In this document: positions 1-5,943 of the stretch, in pieces
Layout of the letters: each line of letters opens with the position of its first letter
Position numbering within the stretch: the first letter of the stretch is position 1
Assembly: GCA_964542875.1 (NCBI GenBank)
Contig: CAZIWA010000162.1
Location: forward strand, 1 to 11,245
Origin: CAZGOM01 sp964542875
GTDB taxonomy: Bacteria > Planctomycetota > Phycisphaerae > Phycisphaerales > Phycisphaeraceae
DNA length: 11,245 bases
Direction of reading: 5' to 3'
Notes under the pieces: generated by a model
Database searches by the model: none
The model's input: only the letters and a program-made list of their open reading frames with translations
Told to the model about the DNA's origin: nothing
Position numbers and translations under genes: made by a program

Positions 1-4
1 GGGT

Positions 5-25
5 AAGACCAGCTTGGTGGGTCTT
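5..25. repeat. Short inverted repeat (hairpin) at the window edge
   Basis: AAGACC (5-10) is the exact reverse complement of GGTCTT (20-25), with a 9-base loop. No T-run follows on the plus strand, so it is not a convincing intrinsic terminator. It may be the end of an intergenic repeat, or a stem downstream of a gene lying outside the window. Confidence 0.3.
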
Positions 26-63
26 GAGGGTTCGGCCGCACCCTACGGGATGTTTATGCGCCG

Positions 64-69
64 TAGAAT
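64..69 (+). promoter_or_regulatory. Candidate -10 box for the AraC-type gene, implying a leaderless transcript
   Basis: TAGAAT matches the TATAAT consensus at five of six positions and ends six bases before the ATG at 76. Transcription would therefore start at or next to the A of the start codon. No Shine-Dalgarno sequence precedes this ATG, which agrees with a leaderless message. I find no good -35 box at normal spacing, so the call is tentative. Confidence 0.3.
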
Positions 70-75
70 GGCCGC

Positions 76-858
76 ATGCAAGTTACCGTTGGTCATTTGA
101 GAACCAAGCCGCCGCACCGGCATTCCAATAAAAATGGGTCGCCTTATTGGATCATGGGGGTCACGCTGCATGGGCGTGTGCGTGTGACCGTGGGGCGGGA
201 GGAATTGTGGAGCGGGGCCGGCACCATGAGCATTACGCAGCCGGGGGTGGCGTATGAGGTGTTCGTGCCGGGAGAGGGTGATGTGTATGAGGAGTATTAC
301 GCGGTGCTGACCGTGCCTGCGCACTGGCATGGGCTTTGGGAGGCGTGGCCGCAACCCGTCGAGGGCTTGCGGCGGATCGTGATCAAGGATGCGGTGCGGC
401 TTGGGGAAGTGGCTGCGGCGTGGAAGAACGCTTTCGAAGAAGGGGCCAGCCCGCGACCGCGGGCCAAGGATCTTGCGTTGATCTCGGTGCACCGGGCGAT
501 TGTGCTGGCCAGCGAAGAGGCGGAGCCGGCGACGAATAACTATGACCCGCGGGTGAGGGCGGCGATTGCGCTGGCGCATCATCGGCTGGCGGAATCGCTG
601 ACCGTGGAGGAGATGGCCAAGGCCGCGCATTTGTCGGTTTCACGGTTTGCCCATCGGTTCTCCCGTGAGGTGGGCGTGTCTCCCATGCGGTATCTGGAGA
701 ACGCGCGGATCGAGCATGCCAAAGAGCTTTTGAAGGCCAGCCACGCGCCGATCCGGCAGATTTGCCTGCAGGTGGGTTTTGCCAGTCCGTTTCATTTTTC
801 CAGGCGGTTTCATGCGCGGGTGGGGATGAGCCCCAGTGAGTTCCGCGACAATTTATGA
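76..858 (+). CDS. AraC-family transcriptional regulator
   Basis: A 260-residue DNA-binding regulator. The C-terminal third is a typical AraC/XylS domain with two helix-turn-helix units. The first spans about residues 175-203 (LTVEEMAKAAHLSVSRFAHRF, then GVSPMRY). The second spans about 225-257 and carries the family hallmark VGFASPFHFSRRF followed by GMSPSEFR. Residues about 20-80 look like a cupin-type sensor domain (YWIMGVTLHGRVRVTVG, then SITQPGVAY), which in this family usually binds a small ligand; the ligand cannot be read from sequence. The ATG at 76 has no ribosome-binding site but sits six bases after a -10-like box, suggesting leaderless translation. The deacylase gene starts 61 bases after the stop on the same strand and is the obvious candidate target. 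Family assignment is firm; target and inducer are inference. Confidence 0.9.
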   Translation: MQVTVGHLRTKPPHRHSNKNGSPYWIMGVTLHGRVRVTVGREELWSGAGTMSITQPGVAYEVFVPGEGDVYEEYYAVLTVPAHWHGLWEAWPQPVEGLRRIVIKDAVRLGEVAAAWKNAFEEGASPRPRAKDLALISVHRAIVLASEEAEPATNNYDPRVRAAIALAHHRLAESLTVEEMAKAAHLSVSRFAHRFSREVGVSPMRYLENARIEHAKELLKASHAPIRQICLQVGFASPFHFSRRFHARVGMSPSEFRDNL

Positions 859-860
859 TT

Positions 861-869
861 TGCTAGAAT
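861..869 (+). promoter_or_regulatory. Extended -10 promoter for the deacylase gene
   Basis: TGCTAGAAT fits the extended -10 pattern (TG, one base, then TAGAAT, five of six matches to TATAAT). It lies three bases after the stop codon of the AraC-type gene. The expected start is near 876, giving a leader of about 45 bases before the ATG at 920. The -35 region (about 841-846, TTCCGC) is poor, as is usual for extended -10 promoters or ones that need an activator. This suggests the deacylase can be transcribed separately from its neighbour. Confidence 0.45.
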
Positions 870-919
870 GTGAAATTCACGCGGTCCATCCAAAGCAAAA
901 CCAAAACACCGGAGCCCTC

Positions 920-1954
920 ATGACGCGCATCATCGCCCGCCCCAATCAGCTCGATCTTGATTCACCCGGCCGGCGCGACTACTGGGTCGCGCTTGAGCAC
1001 GACTCACTCTGGGGCGACTACCTGATTCCGCTGACGATCATCAACGGGCCCAAGGCGAAGGAAGGTCAGGGGCTGGTGGCGTTTGGCTCCAATCATGGCA
1101 ACGAATATGAAGGCCCCGTGGTCATCAAGGGTTTGCTGGGCGAGATCAAGACCAGCGATGTGATCGGGCGGCTGATCCTGGTGCCGGTGCTGAACGCGGC
1201 GGCTTTCCGGGCGGGCACGCGGTCGTCCACGCTGGACGACAATGTGAATCTCAACCGGGCGTTTATCGATGGCGCGGGCAAGGTGCCCGGCGCCGCGGGC
1301 ATTACGCACCGGATCGCGGCGTTCGTGCGTGAGTACATCTGGCCGCGCGTGCATGTGGTGATCGATCTGCACTCGGGCGGGCTTGGCTACCAGTTTTCGC
1401 ACGTGGCCAGCTTCCACCCGGTGGATGATCCTGTGCAGAGCAAGCTGATTGAAGACACGGCGCGCTGGTTCGGCACGCCGCTGGTGATGACTTACCAGAA
1501 CCAGACTCCCGGCCTGCTTCCCAGCGAAGCCGAGCGGCTGGGCAAGATCACCGTCGGCACCGAACTGGGCTGGGGCAACTCGGTGGATATCAATGGCGTG
1601 CGCTGGGGCCGGCAAGGCGTGCTGGCCGCGGCGATCAACCACAAGCAGCTTGCGGGCAAGATCAAGCCCATCGACCACCACAAGGACGGCTCGCAGCGGC
1701 GCGTGTCCATGGTGAGCCGGGAGTGCTTTACGGTTGCGCCGTTCTCCGGGCATTACCAGCCGCTGCTGCCTTGCGGCAGCAGTGTGAAGAAGGGTCAGAC
1801 CGTCGGCCTCCTGCATGACTTTGAACGCGTGGATGAGCCGGGTTGGGAAGTGAAGGCGGGCGTGACGGGCGTTGTCATCGCGCAGGCGTACGCATCGGTG
1901 GTGGTGGCGGGCACACACATCCTGGTGACGGGGGTTGAGGAGGAGTGGGCTTGA
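920..1954 (+). CDS. Zinc-dependent deacylase, succinylglutamate desuccinylase/aspartoacylase family (DoeB-like)
   Basis: A 344-residue M14-type metallo-amidase expected to remove an acyl group from an N-acyl amino acid in the cytoplasm. Visible active-site elements are the zinc motif SNHGNEYEG (His59, Glu62), the third zinc ligand in VVIDLHSGG (His151), a substrate-binding arginine in NLNRAF (Arg113) and the likely catalytic glutamate in GTELGWG (Glu215). The C-terminal part, about 270-340, is a beta domain typical of the family. Length and motif spacing resemble DoeB, the N-acetyl-diaminobutyrate deacetylase of ectoine breakdown, but no ectoine hydrolase (DoeA) is in the window, so the substrate stays open. 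The frame is open from a GTG at 836 inside the previous gene, but the ATG at 920 has a good Shine-Dalgarno (GGAG, 911-914) and begins the conserved sequence, so it was chosen. The AraC-type neighbour suggests substrate-inducible expression. Confidence 0.85.
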   Translation: MTRIIARPNQLDLDSPGRRDYWVALEHDSLWGDYLIPLTIINGPKAKEGQGLVAFGSNHGNEYEGPVVIKGLLGEIKTSDVIGRLILVPVLNAAAFRAGTRSSTLDDNVNLNRAFIDGAGKVPGAAGITHRIAAFVREYIWPRVHVVIDLHSGGLGYQFSHVASFHPVDDPVQSKLIEDTARWFGTPLVMTYQNQTPGLLPSEAERLGKITVGTELGWGNSVDINGVRWGRQGVLAAAINHKQLAGKIKPIDHHKDGSQRRVSMVSRECFTVAPFSGHYQPLLPCGSSVKKGQTVGLLHDFERVDEPGWEVKAGVTGVVIAQAYASVVVAGTHILVTGVEEEWA

Positions 1955-1980
1955 GGGAAGAAAGGTACAAGGGACAAGGG

Positions 1981-2008
1981 AGAAGAGAGAAGAGAGAAGA
2001 GAGAAGAG
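1981..2008. repeat. Heptamer tandem repeat, AGAAGAG x4
   Basis: Four exact head-to-tail copies of AGAAGAG, set in a wider purine-only tract (about 1955-2012), 26 bases after the deacylase stop. The 7-base period recurs with other unit sequences in two more spacers of this window. Such repeats vary in copy number by slipped-strand replication. Confidence 0.85.
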
Positions 2009-2025
2009 ACAAGTGGGTACTCAGT

Positions 2026-2070
2026 TTACGGGTTGGCTGGCGTGAACGTTGGTGCGTGCAAGGCACAGCA
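2026..2070. repeat. Dispersed repeat, copy 1 of 2
   Basis: This 45-base segment begins TTACGGGTTGGCTGGCGTG and aligns without gaps to 8147-8191 with 36 of 45 identical bases by hand count. Both copies lie in spacers, both follow purine-rich sequence, and the two are about 6.1 kb apart. This suggests an old intergenic repeat family; no transposase or terminal repeats accompany it. Confidence 0.6.
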
Positions 2071-2092
2071 CTGCTTCGGGCCGCGCTGTGCC
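2062..2092. repeat. Strong inverted repeat (hairpin) between convergent genes
   Basis: GGCACAGC (2062-2069) pairs exactly with GCTGTGCC (2085-2092). Inside, C2071-G2083, G2073-C2081 and C2074-G2080 can extend the stem to a TTCGG loop. It overlaps the end of the dispersed repeat. Neither strand has a T-run after it, so intrinsic termination is doubtful. It could act as a mRNA 3' end structure for either neighbouring gene or be part of a REP-like element. Confidence 0.55.
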
Positions 2093-2204
2093 ACCCGGCC
2101 TGGGAGGGAAAGAAGCACCGGTTTGATGGTGGTGCGTTTTTGGTGATTTGTGCGCTGGCGGGTCTGGTGCGCGGCGTGGTGGGCCTCGTGGACTCGGCGC
2201 CACC

Positions 2205-3200
2205 CTACTGTTCTTCTTCGGGGTCGGTGTCGGGTTGGCGCTCGGGGAAGTCTGCGGGGAGGGCGTCCATGTCGGCGGGGAGCCAGAGGATGACCTGACG
2301 CGGGGGCGCCAGGAGCGAGTTCTCATAAAAGTGCGCGCGCATCGTCAGGTCGCCGGGGCCAGGCGCGGTGTGGCCGTGCTGGATCACGCCGGGATTGTTC
2401 ATCAGGTACCAGCTCACGTTCCGGATGAACATGTCAAAGTCGCTTAAATCGTCTTCAAAGCGCGCGGGGATGCAGACTTCCATGTCCGGCACTTCAAATT
2501 GCAGGTTGCCTACGCTGTCCATCATGTACCACTCGGGGGACACCTTGTAGAACCGGATGTTGGACCATGCCGAGAGATTGGCGACGTCCGTGGTCTGGGC
2601 TTCCTTCACGCGTTCTTCAAACGCGTCGGCGGGCAGCAGCACTTCGCCCGATGGGTTGAAGTAGCACACGGCGCCGGGAAGGGTGAGCAGCGCCTGGGCG
2701 ACGGCGTCGAGAAACTCAAGCTCCTTGCGGGAGGCGTCCACGTCGTAGTCTTCAGGCACGACGGGCTGGTCATCGGATTGCGCATCGCGGCCTGCGACGT
2801 AAGTCATGCGCAGCCGGATGAAGGCTTTGTGCCGGGGGACTTCCCGGCCGGCTTCCTGCCACGACCATGCGTGTTCACAAGCACGTTCGAGAGAGCCGGG
2901 GAACGTGCCGGGGCCGAAATTGCCCATGGACCAGGCCATGAAAACCATCGGGTTCTGCTGCGGGTCGCCCATGTCGTCGGGCCATGTCCGATCAATGATG
3001 TCCAGCGTGGCCACGCCGTTGGTTTCCTCGTCGAACATCAAGGAAAACCCGGGGCCGCTGATGGCCCAGCCGTCGCCGTCGAGGGCTTCGTTGTCTTCCT
3101 CGGACTTTTGAAAGTCCCAAAGCACATCGCGCACTTCCTGGAGCGGCAAGGGCTTTTCAAGAAGCACTGCGATCGCTTGCGTGTACAACCCCTTGGGCAT
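2205..3200 (-). CDS. DUF4261-like protein of unknown function
   Basis: A 331-residue soluble protein without signal peptide or membrane segments. The N-terminus (LYTQAIAVLLEKPLPLQEV) and especially the C-terminal third (DSVGNLQFEVPDMEVCIPAR, then SWYLMNNPGVIQHGHT, about residues 228-279) resemble the DUF4261 domain, in which a 'G...LPDLEV...YL...VI.DGHT' pattern recurs. That family has no established biochemical role; members often sit near SMI1/KNR4-type or immunity-like proteins, but nothing of the kind is visible here. The C-terminal tail is acidic (DTDPEEEQ). The ATG at 3200 is preceded only by a weak GAG five bases upstream. It is transcribed toward the deacylase gene. The family call is from memory of the pattern and is moderate; that the gene is real is well supported by its length and by the poor quality of the opposite-strand frames. 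Confidence 0.65.
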   Translation of the reverse strand: MPKGLYTQAIAVLLEKPLPLQEVRDVLWDFQKSEEDNEALDGDGWAISGPGFSLMFDEETNGVATLDIIDRTWPDDMGDPQQNPMVFMAWSMGNFGPGTFPGSLERACEHAWSWQEAGREVPRHKAFIRLRMTYVAGRDAQSDDQPVVPEDYDVDASRKELEFLDAVAQALLTLPGAVCYFNPSGEVLLPADAFEERVKEAQTTDVANLSAWSNIRFYKVSPEWYMMDSVGNLQFEVPDMEVCIPARFEDDLSDFDMFIRNVSWYLMNNPGVIQHGHTAPGPGDLTMRAHFYENSLLAPPRQVILWLPADMDALPADFPERQPDTDPEEEQ

Positions 3201-3328
3201 GTCGGCTCATTTCGGAAATTTGGTGATCGGTCGAGAAGGACCCGGCGGTCTTCTTGAGGGATTCTAACGGAGGAAGAATCTTTGATTGAGATCAGGAGGA
3301 TTGAAGATGATTAAGAGGATGGGAGGGA

Positions 3329-3347
3329 GGAAGAGCTAACCACAAAG
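3329..3347. repeat. Shared intergenic motif, copy 1 of 2
   Basis: GGAAGAGCTAACCACAAAG matches 8055-8073 (GGAAGAGTTAACCACTAAG) at 17 of 19 positions. Both copies lie next to a heptamer tandem repeat in a spacer, so they probably belong to one recurrent intergenic module. Confidence 0.55.
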
Positions 3348-3363
3348 GTTGGAAGAAGGGGCT

Positions 3364-3405
3364 GGGGTCTGGGGTCTGGGGTCTAGGGTCTGGGGTCTGG
3401 GGTCT
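3364..3405. repeat. Heptamer tandem repeat, GGGGTCT x6
   Basis: Six contiguous 7-base units; five are GGGGTCT and the fourth (3385-3391) is AGGGTCT. The G-rich strand has six G-runs of three or four bases spaced by three to four bases, so it could in principle form a G-quadruplex. It is non-coding as far as I can tell and is likely to vary in length between strains. Confidence 0.9.
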
Positions 3406-3535
3406 GGCCAGAGGGGATCGAGATGGAGGGGGCATTCGTGGAATTCTTACTCCGATGCGGTTGAGTTGGTTATCCGCTTTCCGAGGGCTGTGCTGGAAGA
3501 CTCGCTGACCACCGGCTACGGACGATCGCCCGGGA

Positions 3536-3559
3536 CACTGGCGGGCAAGCCGACCAGTG
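3536..3559. other. Bulged hairpin downstream of the UbiD-family gene
   Basis: CACTGG (3536-3541) pairs with CCAGTG (3554-3559) and the inner CGG (3542-3544) with CCG (3550-3552). A3553 is bulged and the loop is GCAAG. It lies about 75 bases past the stop of the leftward decarboxylase gene. No T-run follows on the minus strand, so it may be a 3' UTR stem or part of an unrecognised RNA. Confidence 0.35.
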
Positions 3560-3632
3560 GAACGGGATTATTCAAAGGTCCCAATTCGCAATGCGCCAAA
3601 ACGGATTTGAGTCTGTGCAATGCCGCAGATTC

Positions 3633-5273
3633 TTAAAACCCGTACTCTTTCCAGCGGGATTGGACTTTGGCCTTCACATCGCCGGACATTTCCAGGAGGG
3701 TGGGCCAGTTGCGCACGGGGTGGCCGTTGACTTCTTCGCCGGCGATTTTGGCGGTGGCGTCGAAGCCGATTTTGTGGCCTGCGCCCAGGCGTGGGGCGGC
3801 GTGGTCGAGAATGTCCAGGGGGCCGTTGACGATTTCGATGTCGCGGCCGGGGTCGCAGTTTGCGCAGAGGTGGAACATGACGGCTTCGTGGTCGTGGACG
3901 TCGACGTTTTCATCGACGACGACGATCATTTTGGTCCAGGCCATTTGGCCTGCGCCCCAGATGGCATGCATCACCCGCCTGGCTTGAAGGGGGTATTCCT
4001 TTCGGATTTTCACGAATGCGCAGTTGTGGAATGCGCCGAACATGGGGAGGTCGTAGTCGATCACATCGTGGATGAGGGTTTTGAGGAGAGGGAGGAAAAT
4101 GCGTTCGGTGGCCTTGCCCATGTAGTAGTCTTCCTGGGGGGGAAGGCCGACGATGGTGGTGGGGTAGACGGGGTGTTTGCGGTGGGTGATGGCGGTGACG
4201 GTGAGGATGGGGTAGCGGTCGGGGAGGGAGTAGAACCCGGTGTGATCGCCAAAGGGGCCTTCAAAGAAGGCGCCGGGGCCGATGTCAGCGCCGGTCCTGG
4301 GGTCGTAGCCGATCATTCCGGAGTCGGTGGAGACGTAGCCTTCGATGACGATTTCAGAGTTTGCGGGCACGTGGAGGTCGACGGTTTTACAGGGGACGAT
4401 TTCGATGCCGGCGTCGTTTAAGAAGCCGGCGAAGATGAACTCGCTGATGCCGGGGGGAAGGGGTGCGGTGGCGGCGAAGGGCATGACGCTTTCACCGCCC
4501 AGGGCGATGGCGACGGGCATGGGTTTGCCGAGTTTTTTCCAGGCGCGCCAGTGGCGTGCGCCGTCGTGGTGCATGTGCCAGTGCATGGCGGTTTTGTTTT
4601 TATCGATGATCTGTGCGCGGTACATGCCGATGTTGCGGCTGGTGCGTGCGCCGGGGTTGCCGGCGTCATCGGGGTGGATGGTGTGGATGCCGCCGAAGGT
4701 GATGTATCGGCCAGCGCCGGGGCCTGGGTCGTTTTTGGGGTAGCCGAAGGCGGCGGCATCGCCGTCGAGGGGCCAGCACTTGATGGCGGGGAGTTCAAAG
4801 AGGTTGATTTGATCGCCGGTTTTCACGACATCCTGGCAGATGCCGGCCTTGACGGCTTTGGGGGGGTAGGAGGCGATTTTGGCGAGCTCGGGGAGTTTTT
4901 TGAGTTTCTCCATGAGGGTGGTGGGAGGCTCGGGTTTGACGAGTTTGGCGACTTTTTCGGCCAGGCCGTCGAAGCCGCCTTTGTCGCGGGCGTGGCCCAG
5001 GGCCATTTCCATGCGGTGGTAGCTGCCGAAGGTGTTGATGACCAGCGGCATGGATGCGCCTTCGATGTTTTCAAACAGGAGTGCTTTGCCGCCTAGCTGG
5101 TAGTGCCTGGGGTCGTTGTTTCTGGCGTTGAGGCTGGCGTATGGAGCGGGGCTTTTGCTGACGCGATCGGCGATCTGGGTGACTTCCAGGATGGGTGAAA
5201 CCTTTGCCTTGACCCGGTGCAGTTCGCCTTCTTTTTCGAGGGCGGCCAAAAAGTCCTGGAGGGTGGGGTACAT
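3633..5273 (-). CDS. UbiD-family decarboxylase (prenylated-FMN dependent)
   Basis: A 546-residue cytoplasmic (de)carboxylase. Family members use prenylated FMN, made by UbiX, to decarboxylate aromatic or unsaturated acids in ubiquinone or menaquinone synthesis or aromatic catabolism. Family segments in order: FGGIHTIH (about 193-200), SRNIGMYRAQ (212-221), HWHMHHDGARH (231-241), SEIVIEGYV (306-314), EGPFGDHTGFYS (338-349), GLPPQEDYYMGKATERIFLP (376-395) and WTKMIVVVDENVDVHD (446-461). SRNIGMYR and the acidic EGPFGD segment carry the cofactor and catalytic residues of the family. The frame is open back to 5567 and overlaps greA, but the first 98 codons have no family similarity; the ATG at 5273 begins the conserved MYPTLQDFLAALE and has a weak AGG seven bases upstream. 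Since planctomycetes often use the futalosine menaquinone route, a menaquinone-pathway role is possible but unproven. No ubiX lies nearby. Confidence 0.9.
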   Translation of the reverse strand: MYPTLQDFLAALEKEGELHRVKAKVSPILEVTQIADRVSKSPAPYASLNARNNDPRHYQLGGKALLFENIEGASMPLVINTFGSYHRMEMALGHARDKGGFDGLAEKVAKLVKPEPPTTLMEKLKKLPELAKIASYPPKAVKAGICQDVVKTGDQINLFELPAIKCWPLDGDAAAFGYPKNDPGPGAGRYITFGGIHTIHPDDAGNPGARTSRNIGMYRAQIIDKNKTAMHWHMHHDGARHWRAWKKLGKPMPVAIALGGESVMPFAATAPLPPGISEFIFAGFLNDAGIEIVPCKTVDLHVPANSEIVIEGYVSTDSGMIGYDPRTGADIGPGAFFEGPFGDHTGFYSLPDRYPILTVTAITHRKHPVYPTTIVGLPPQEDYYMGKATERIFLPLLKTLIHDVIDYDLPMFGAFHNCAFVKIRKEYPLQARRVMHAIWGAGQMAWTKMIVVVDENVDVHDHEAVMFHLCANCDPGRDIEIVNGPLDILDHAAPRLGAGHKIGFDATAKIAGEEVNGHPVRNWPTLLEMSGDVKAKVQSRWKEYGF

Positions 5274-5318
5274 GGGTTTGCCTGGGGTAATGATTAGGAG
5301 CCGCCAGATATTAGCAGG

Positions 5319-5378
5319 GTGCTTTTGGCCACAGGGTGAAATTCTCGTCGCACCCGGCTTGACCTTCCTCAAAAGCAC
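5319..5378. promoter_or_regulatory. Nested inverted repeats in the ubiD-like/greA divergent region
   Basis: GTGCTTTTG (5319-5327) is an exact reverse complement of CAAAAGCAC (5370-5378). Inside it, GGGTG (5334-5338) is an exact reverse complement of CACCC (5351-5355). A competing pairing is also possible between TTTTGGC (5323-5329) and GCCAAAA (5379-5385). The element could be a two-fold operator between the divergent promoters or a structure in the decarboxylase leader RNA. No trans-acting factor can be named. Confidence 0.4.
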
Positions 5379-5381
5379 GCC

Positions 5382-5410
5382 AAAATAACGGTAGTACGGT
5401 GCAGTGTCAG
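5382..5410 (-). promoter_or_regulatory. Candidate promoter for the UbiD-family gene
   Basis: Read leftward, CTGACA (5410-5405, five of six to TTGACA) is followed after 17 bases by TATTTT (5387-5382, four of six to TATAAT). The start would fall near 5375, giving a leader of about 100 bases that contains most of the nested inverted repeats. The box overlaps the region that greA transcription must cross, so the two genes may interfere. Prediction only. Confidence 0.35.
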
Positions 5411-5450
5411 CAGGCCGCTTTTCGCGGGCTGTTTTTCTTTTTCTGTTTTT
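5410..5450 (+). terminator. Terminator-like hairpin and U-tract in the greA leader
   Basis: CAG (5411-5413... as C5411, A5412, G5413) and CCGC (5415-5418) pair with GCGG (5424-5427) and CTG (5429-5431), with one G-G mismatch (5414/5428) and a TTTTC loop. A long T-rich run follows at once: TTTTT, C, TTTTT, CTG, TTTTT (5432-5450). This has the shape of an intrinsic terminator, yet it sits 30-70 bases before the greA start on the same strand and no rightward gene lies upstream. It is therefore best read as an attenuator of greA itself. Confidence 0.55.
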
Positions 5451-5478
5451 GGTCAGTCGATTGACCAGGAGGTCGTCC

Positions 5479-5943
5479 GTGGAAATGATCACCGCCCAAG
5501 AGCGTGAGCAACTTATTGCCCGCATCGAAGAACTCAAAGGCAAGCGCATGGATCTGGTTAAGCGCATTGCGGAGGCACGGGCACAGGGTGACTTAAAGGA
5601 AAACGCTGACTACCATGCGGCACGTGATGACCAGGGGCTCAACGAAGCGGAAATCCGTCGGCTTGAAGACCGGATCAAGAACGCGCACGTGGCGGACTCC
5701 GACAGCGTTCCCAATGACATGGTGCATCTGGGGTCGATTGTCCGGTTGAAAGATCTGGGCGATGGCACGGATGACCTTTACAAGCTGGTGGGTGAATCCA
5801 CCGGGCGCTTTGACATGGATGAAATTGAAGTGACGGTTTCCAGCCCGATGGGGGAATCGCTTCTGAAGGCGCGGGTGGGGGATACCATCCGTGTGGACCT
5901 TCCCCGTGGCACCAAGCGTTTTGAGATTCTTGAGCTGAAATAA
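5479..5943 (+). CDS. greA: Transcription elongation factor GreA
   Basis: A 154-residue factor that enters the RNA polymerase secondary channel and stimulates cleavage of backtracked RNA, rescuing stalled complexes. The N-terminal coiled coil (about 5-75) carries the tip motif GDLKENADYHAAR with the acidic pair Asp38 and Glu41, matching E. coli GreA (GDLSENAEY). The C-terminal FKBP-like domain ends SPMGESLLKARVGDTIRVDL, then KRFEILELK, as in the GreA/GreB family. The frame is open from 5404, but an AGGAGG ribosome-binding site (5467-5472) lies six bases before a GTG at 5479, so this start was chosen; the ATG at 5485, 12 bases away, is less likely. Length is close to the usual 155-160. Transcription seems to pass a terminator-like hairpin in the leader, hinting at attenuation. 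Divergent from the UbiD-family gene with no functional link evident. Confidence 0.95.
   Translation: MEMITAQEREQLIARIEELKGKRMDLVKRIAEARAQGDLKENADYHAARDDQGLNEAEIRRLEDRIKNAHVADSDSVPNDMVHLGSIVRLKDLGDGTDDLYKLVGESTGRFDMDEIEVTVSSPMGESLLKARVGDTIRVDLPRGTKRFEILELK

Larger units (their letters stand above)
1955..2204. other. Gene-free spacer with microsatellite and dispersed-repeat sequence
   Basis: This 250-base stretch lies between two convergent genes. It holds an AGAAGAG tandem repeat, a 45-base segment that recurs near 8147, and a long hairpin (2062-2092). Short open frames cross it on both strands, but none has a recognisable domain or a credible ribosome-binding site. From about 2110 to 2204 the sequence is rich in TGGTG and GCG and shows nothing I can name. 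Confidence 0.6.
3201..3632. other. 432-base gene-free spacer with tandem repeat, shared motif and hairpin
   Basis: The left half (about 3280-3405) is purine-rich and holds a 19-base motif shared with 8055-8073 and a run of GGGGTCT heptamers. The right half (about 3430-3632) has ordinary base composition and a bulged hairpin at 3536-3559. A 95-codon frame crosses the heptamers (3349-3636), but its protein is low-complexity at first and then unrecognisable, and no good ribosome-binding site precedes it. No tRNA or known RNA family was recognised. Confidence 0.6.

Noticed and set aside
1004..1918. 304-codon minus-strand frame opposite the deacylase gene
   Set aside because: Arg/His-rich shadow; the plus strand carries the full set of zinc and catalytic residues.
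2026..2092. Insertion-sequence end or attachment site
   Set aside because: The repeat and hairpin lack a transposase, terminal inverted repeats and target-site duplications, so a mobile element is not supported.
1945..2298. 117-codon plus-strand frame after the deacylase gene
   Set aside because: Begins in the purine microsatellite and runs across the repeat and hairpin into the DUF4261-like gene; no domain or ribosome-binding site.
2499..3257. 252-codon plus-strand frame opposite the DUF4261-like gene
   Set aside because: Protein is low in pattern and rich in Gly, Val and His, as expected for an antisense shadow. The minus-strand frame has domain-like conservation at its C-terminus.
3364..3405. 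Possible CRISPR array
   Set aside because: Units are 7 bases, contiguous, with no spacers, and no cas genes are in the window.
3349..3636. 95-codon plus-strand frame across the GGGGTCT array
   Set aside because: Starts in low-complexity repeat, has no ribosome-binding site, and its remainder resembles no family I know.
3591..4421. 276-codon plus-strand frame rich in Gly, Asp and Val
   Set aside because: It lies opposite the conserved UbiD-family coding sequence. Its composition is the typical antisense of a GC-rich gene and it has no domain pattern.
5274..5567. 98-codon N-terminal extension of the UbiD-family frame
   Set aside because: It overlaps the start of greA, shows no family similarity, and the conserved sequence begins at the ATG at 5273.
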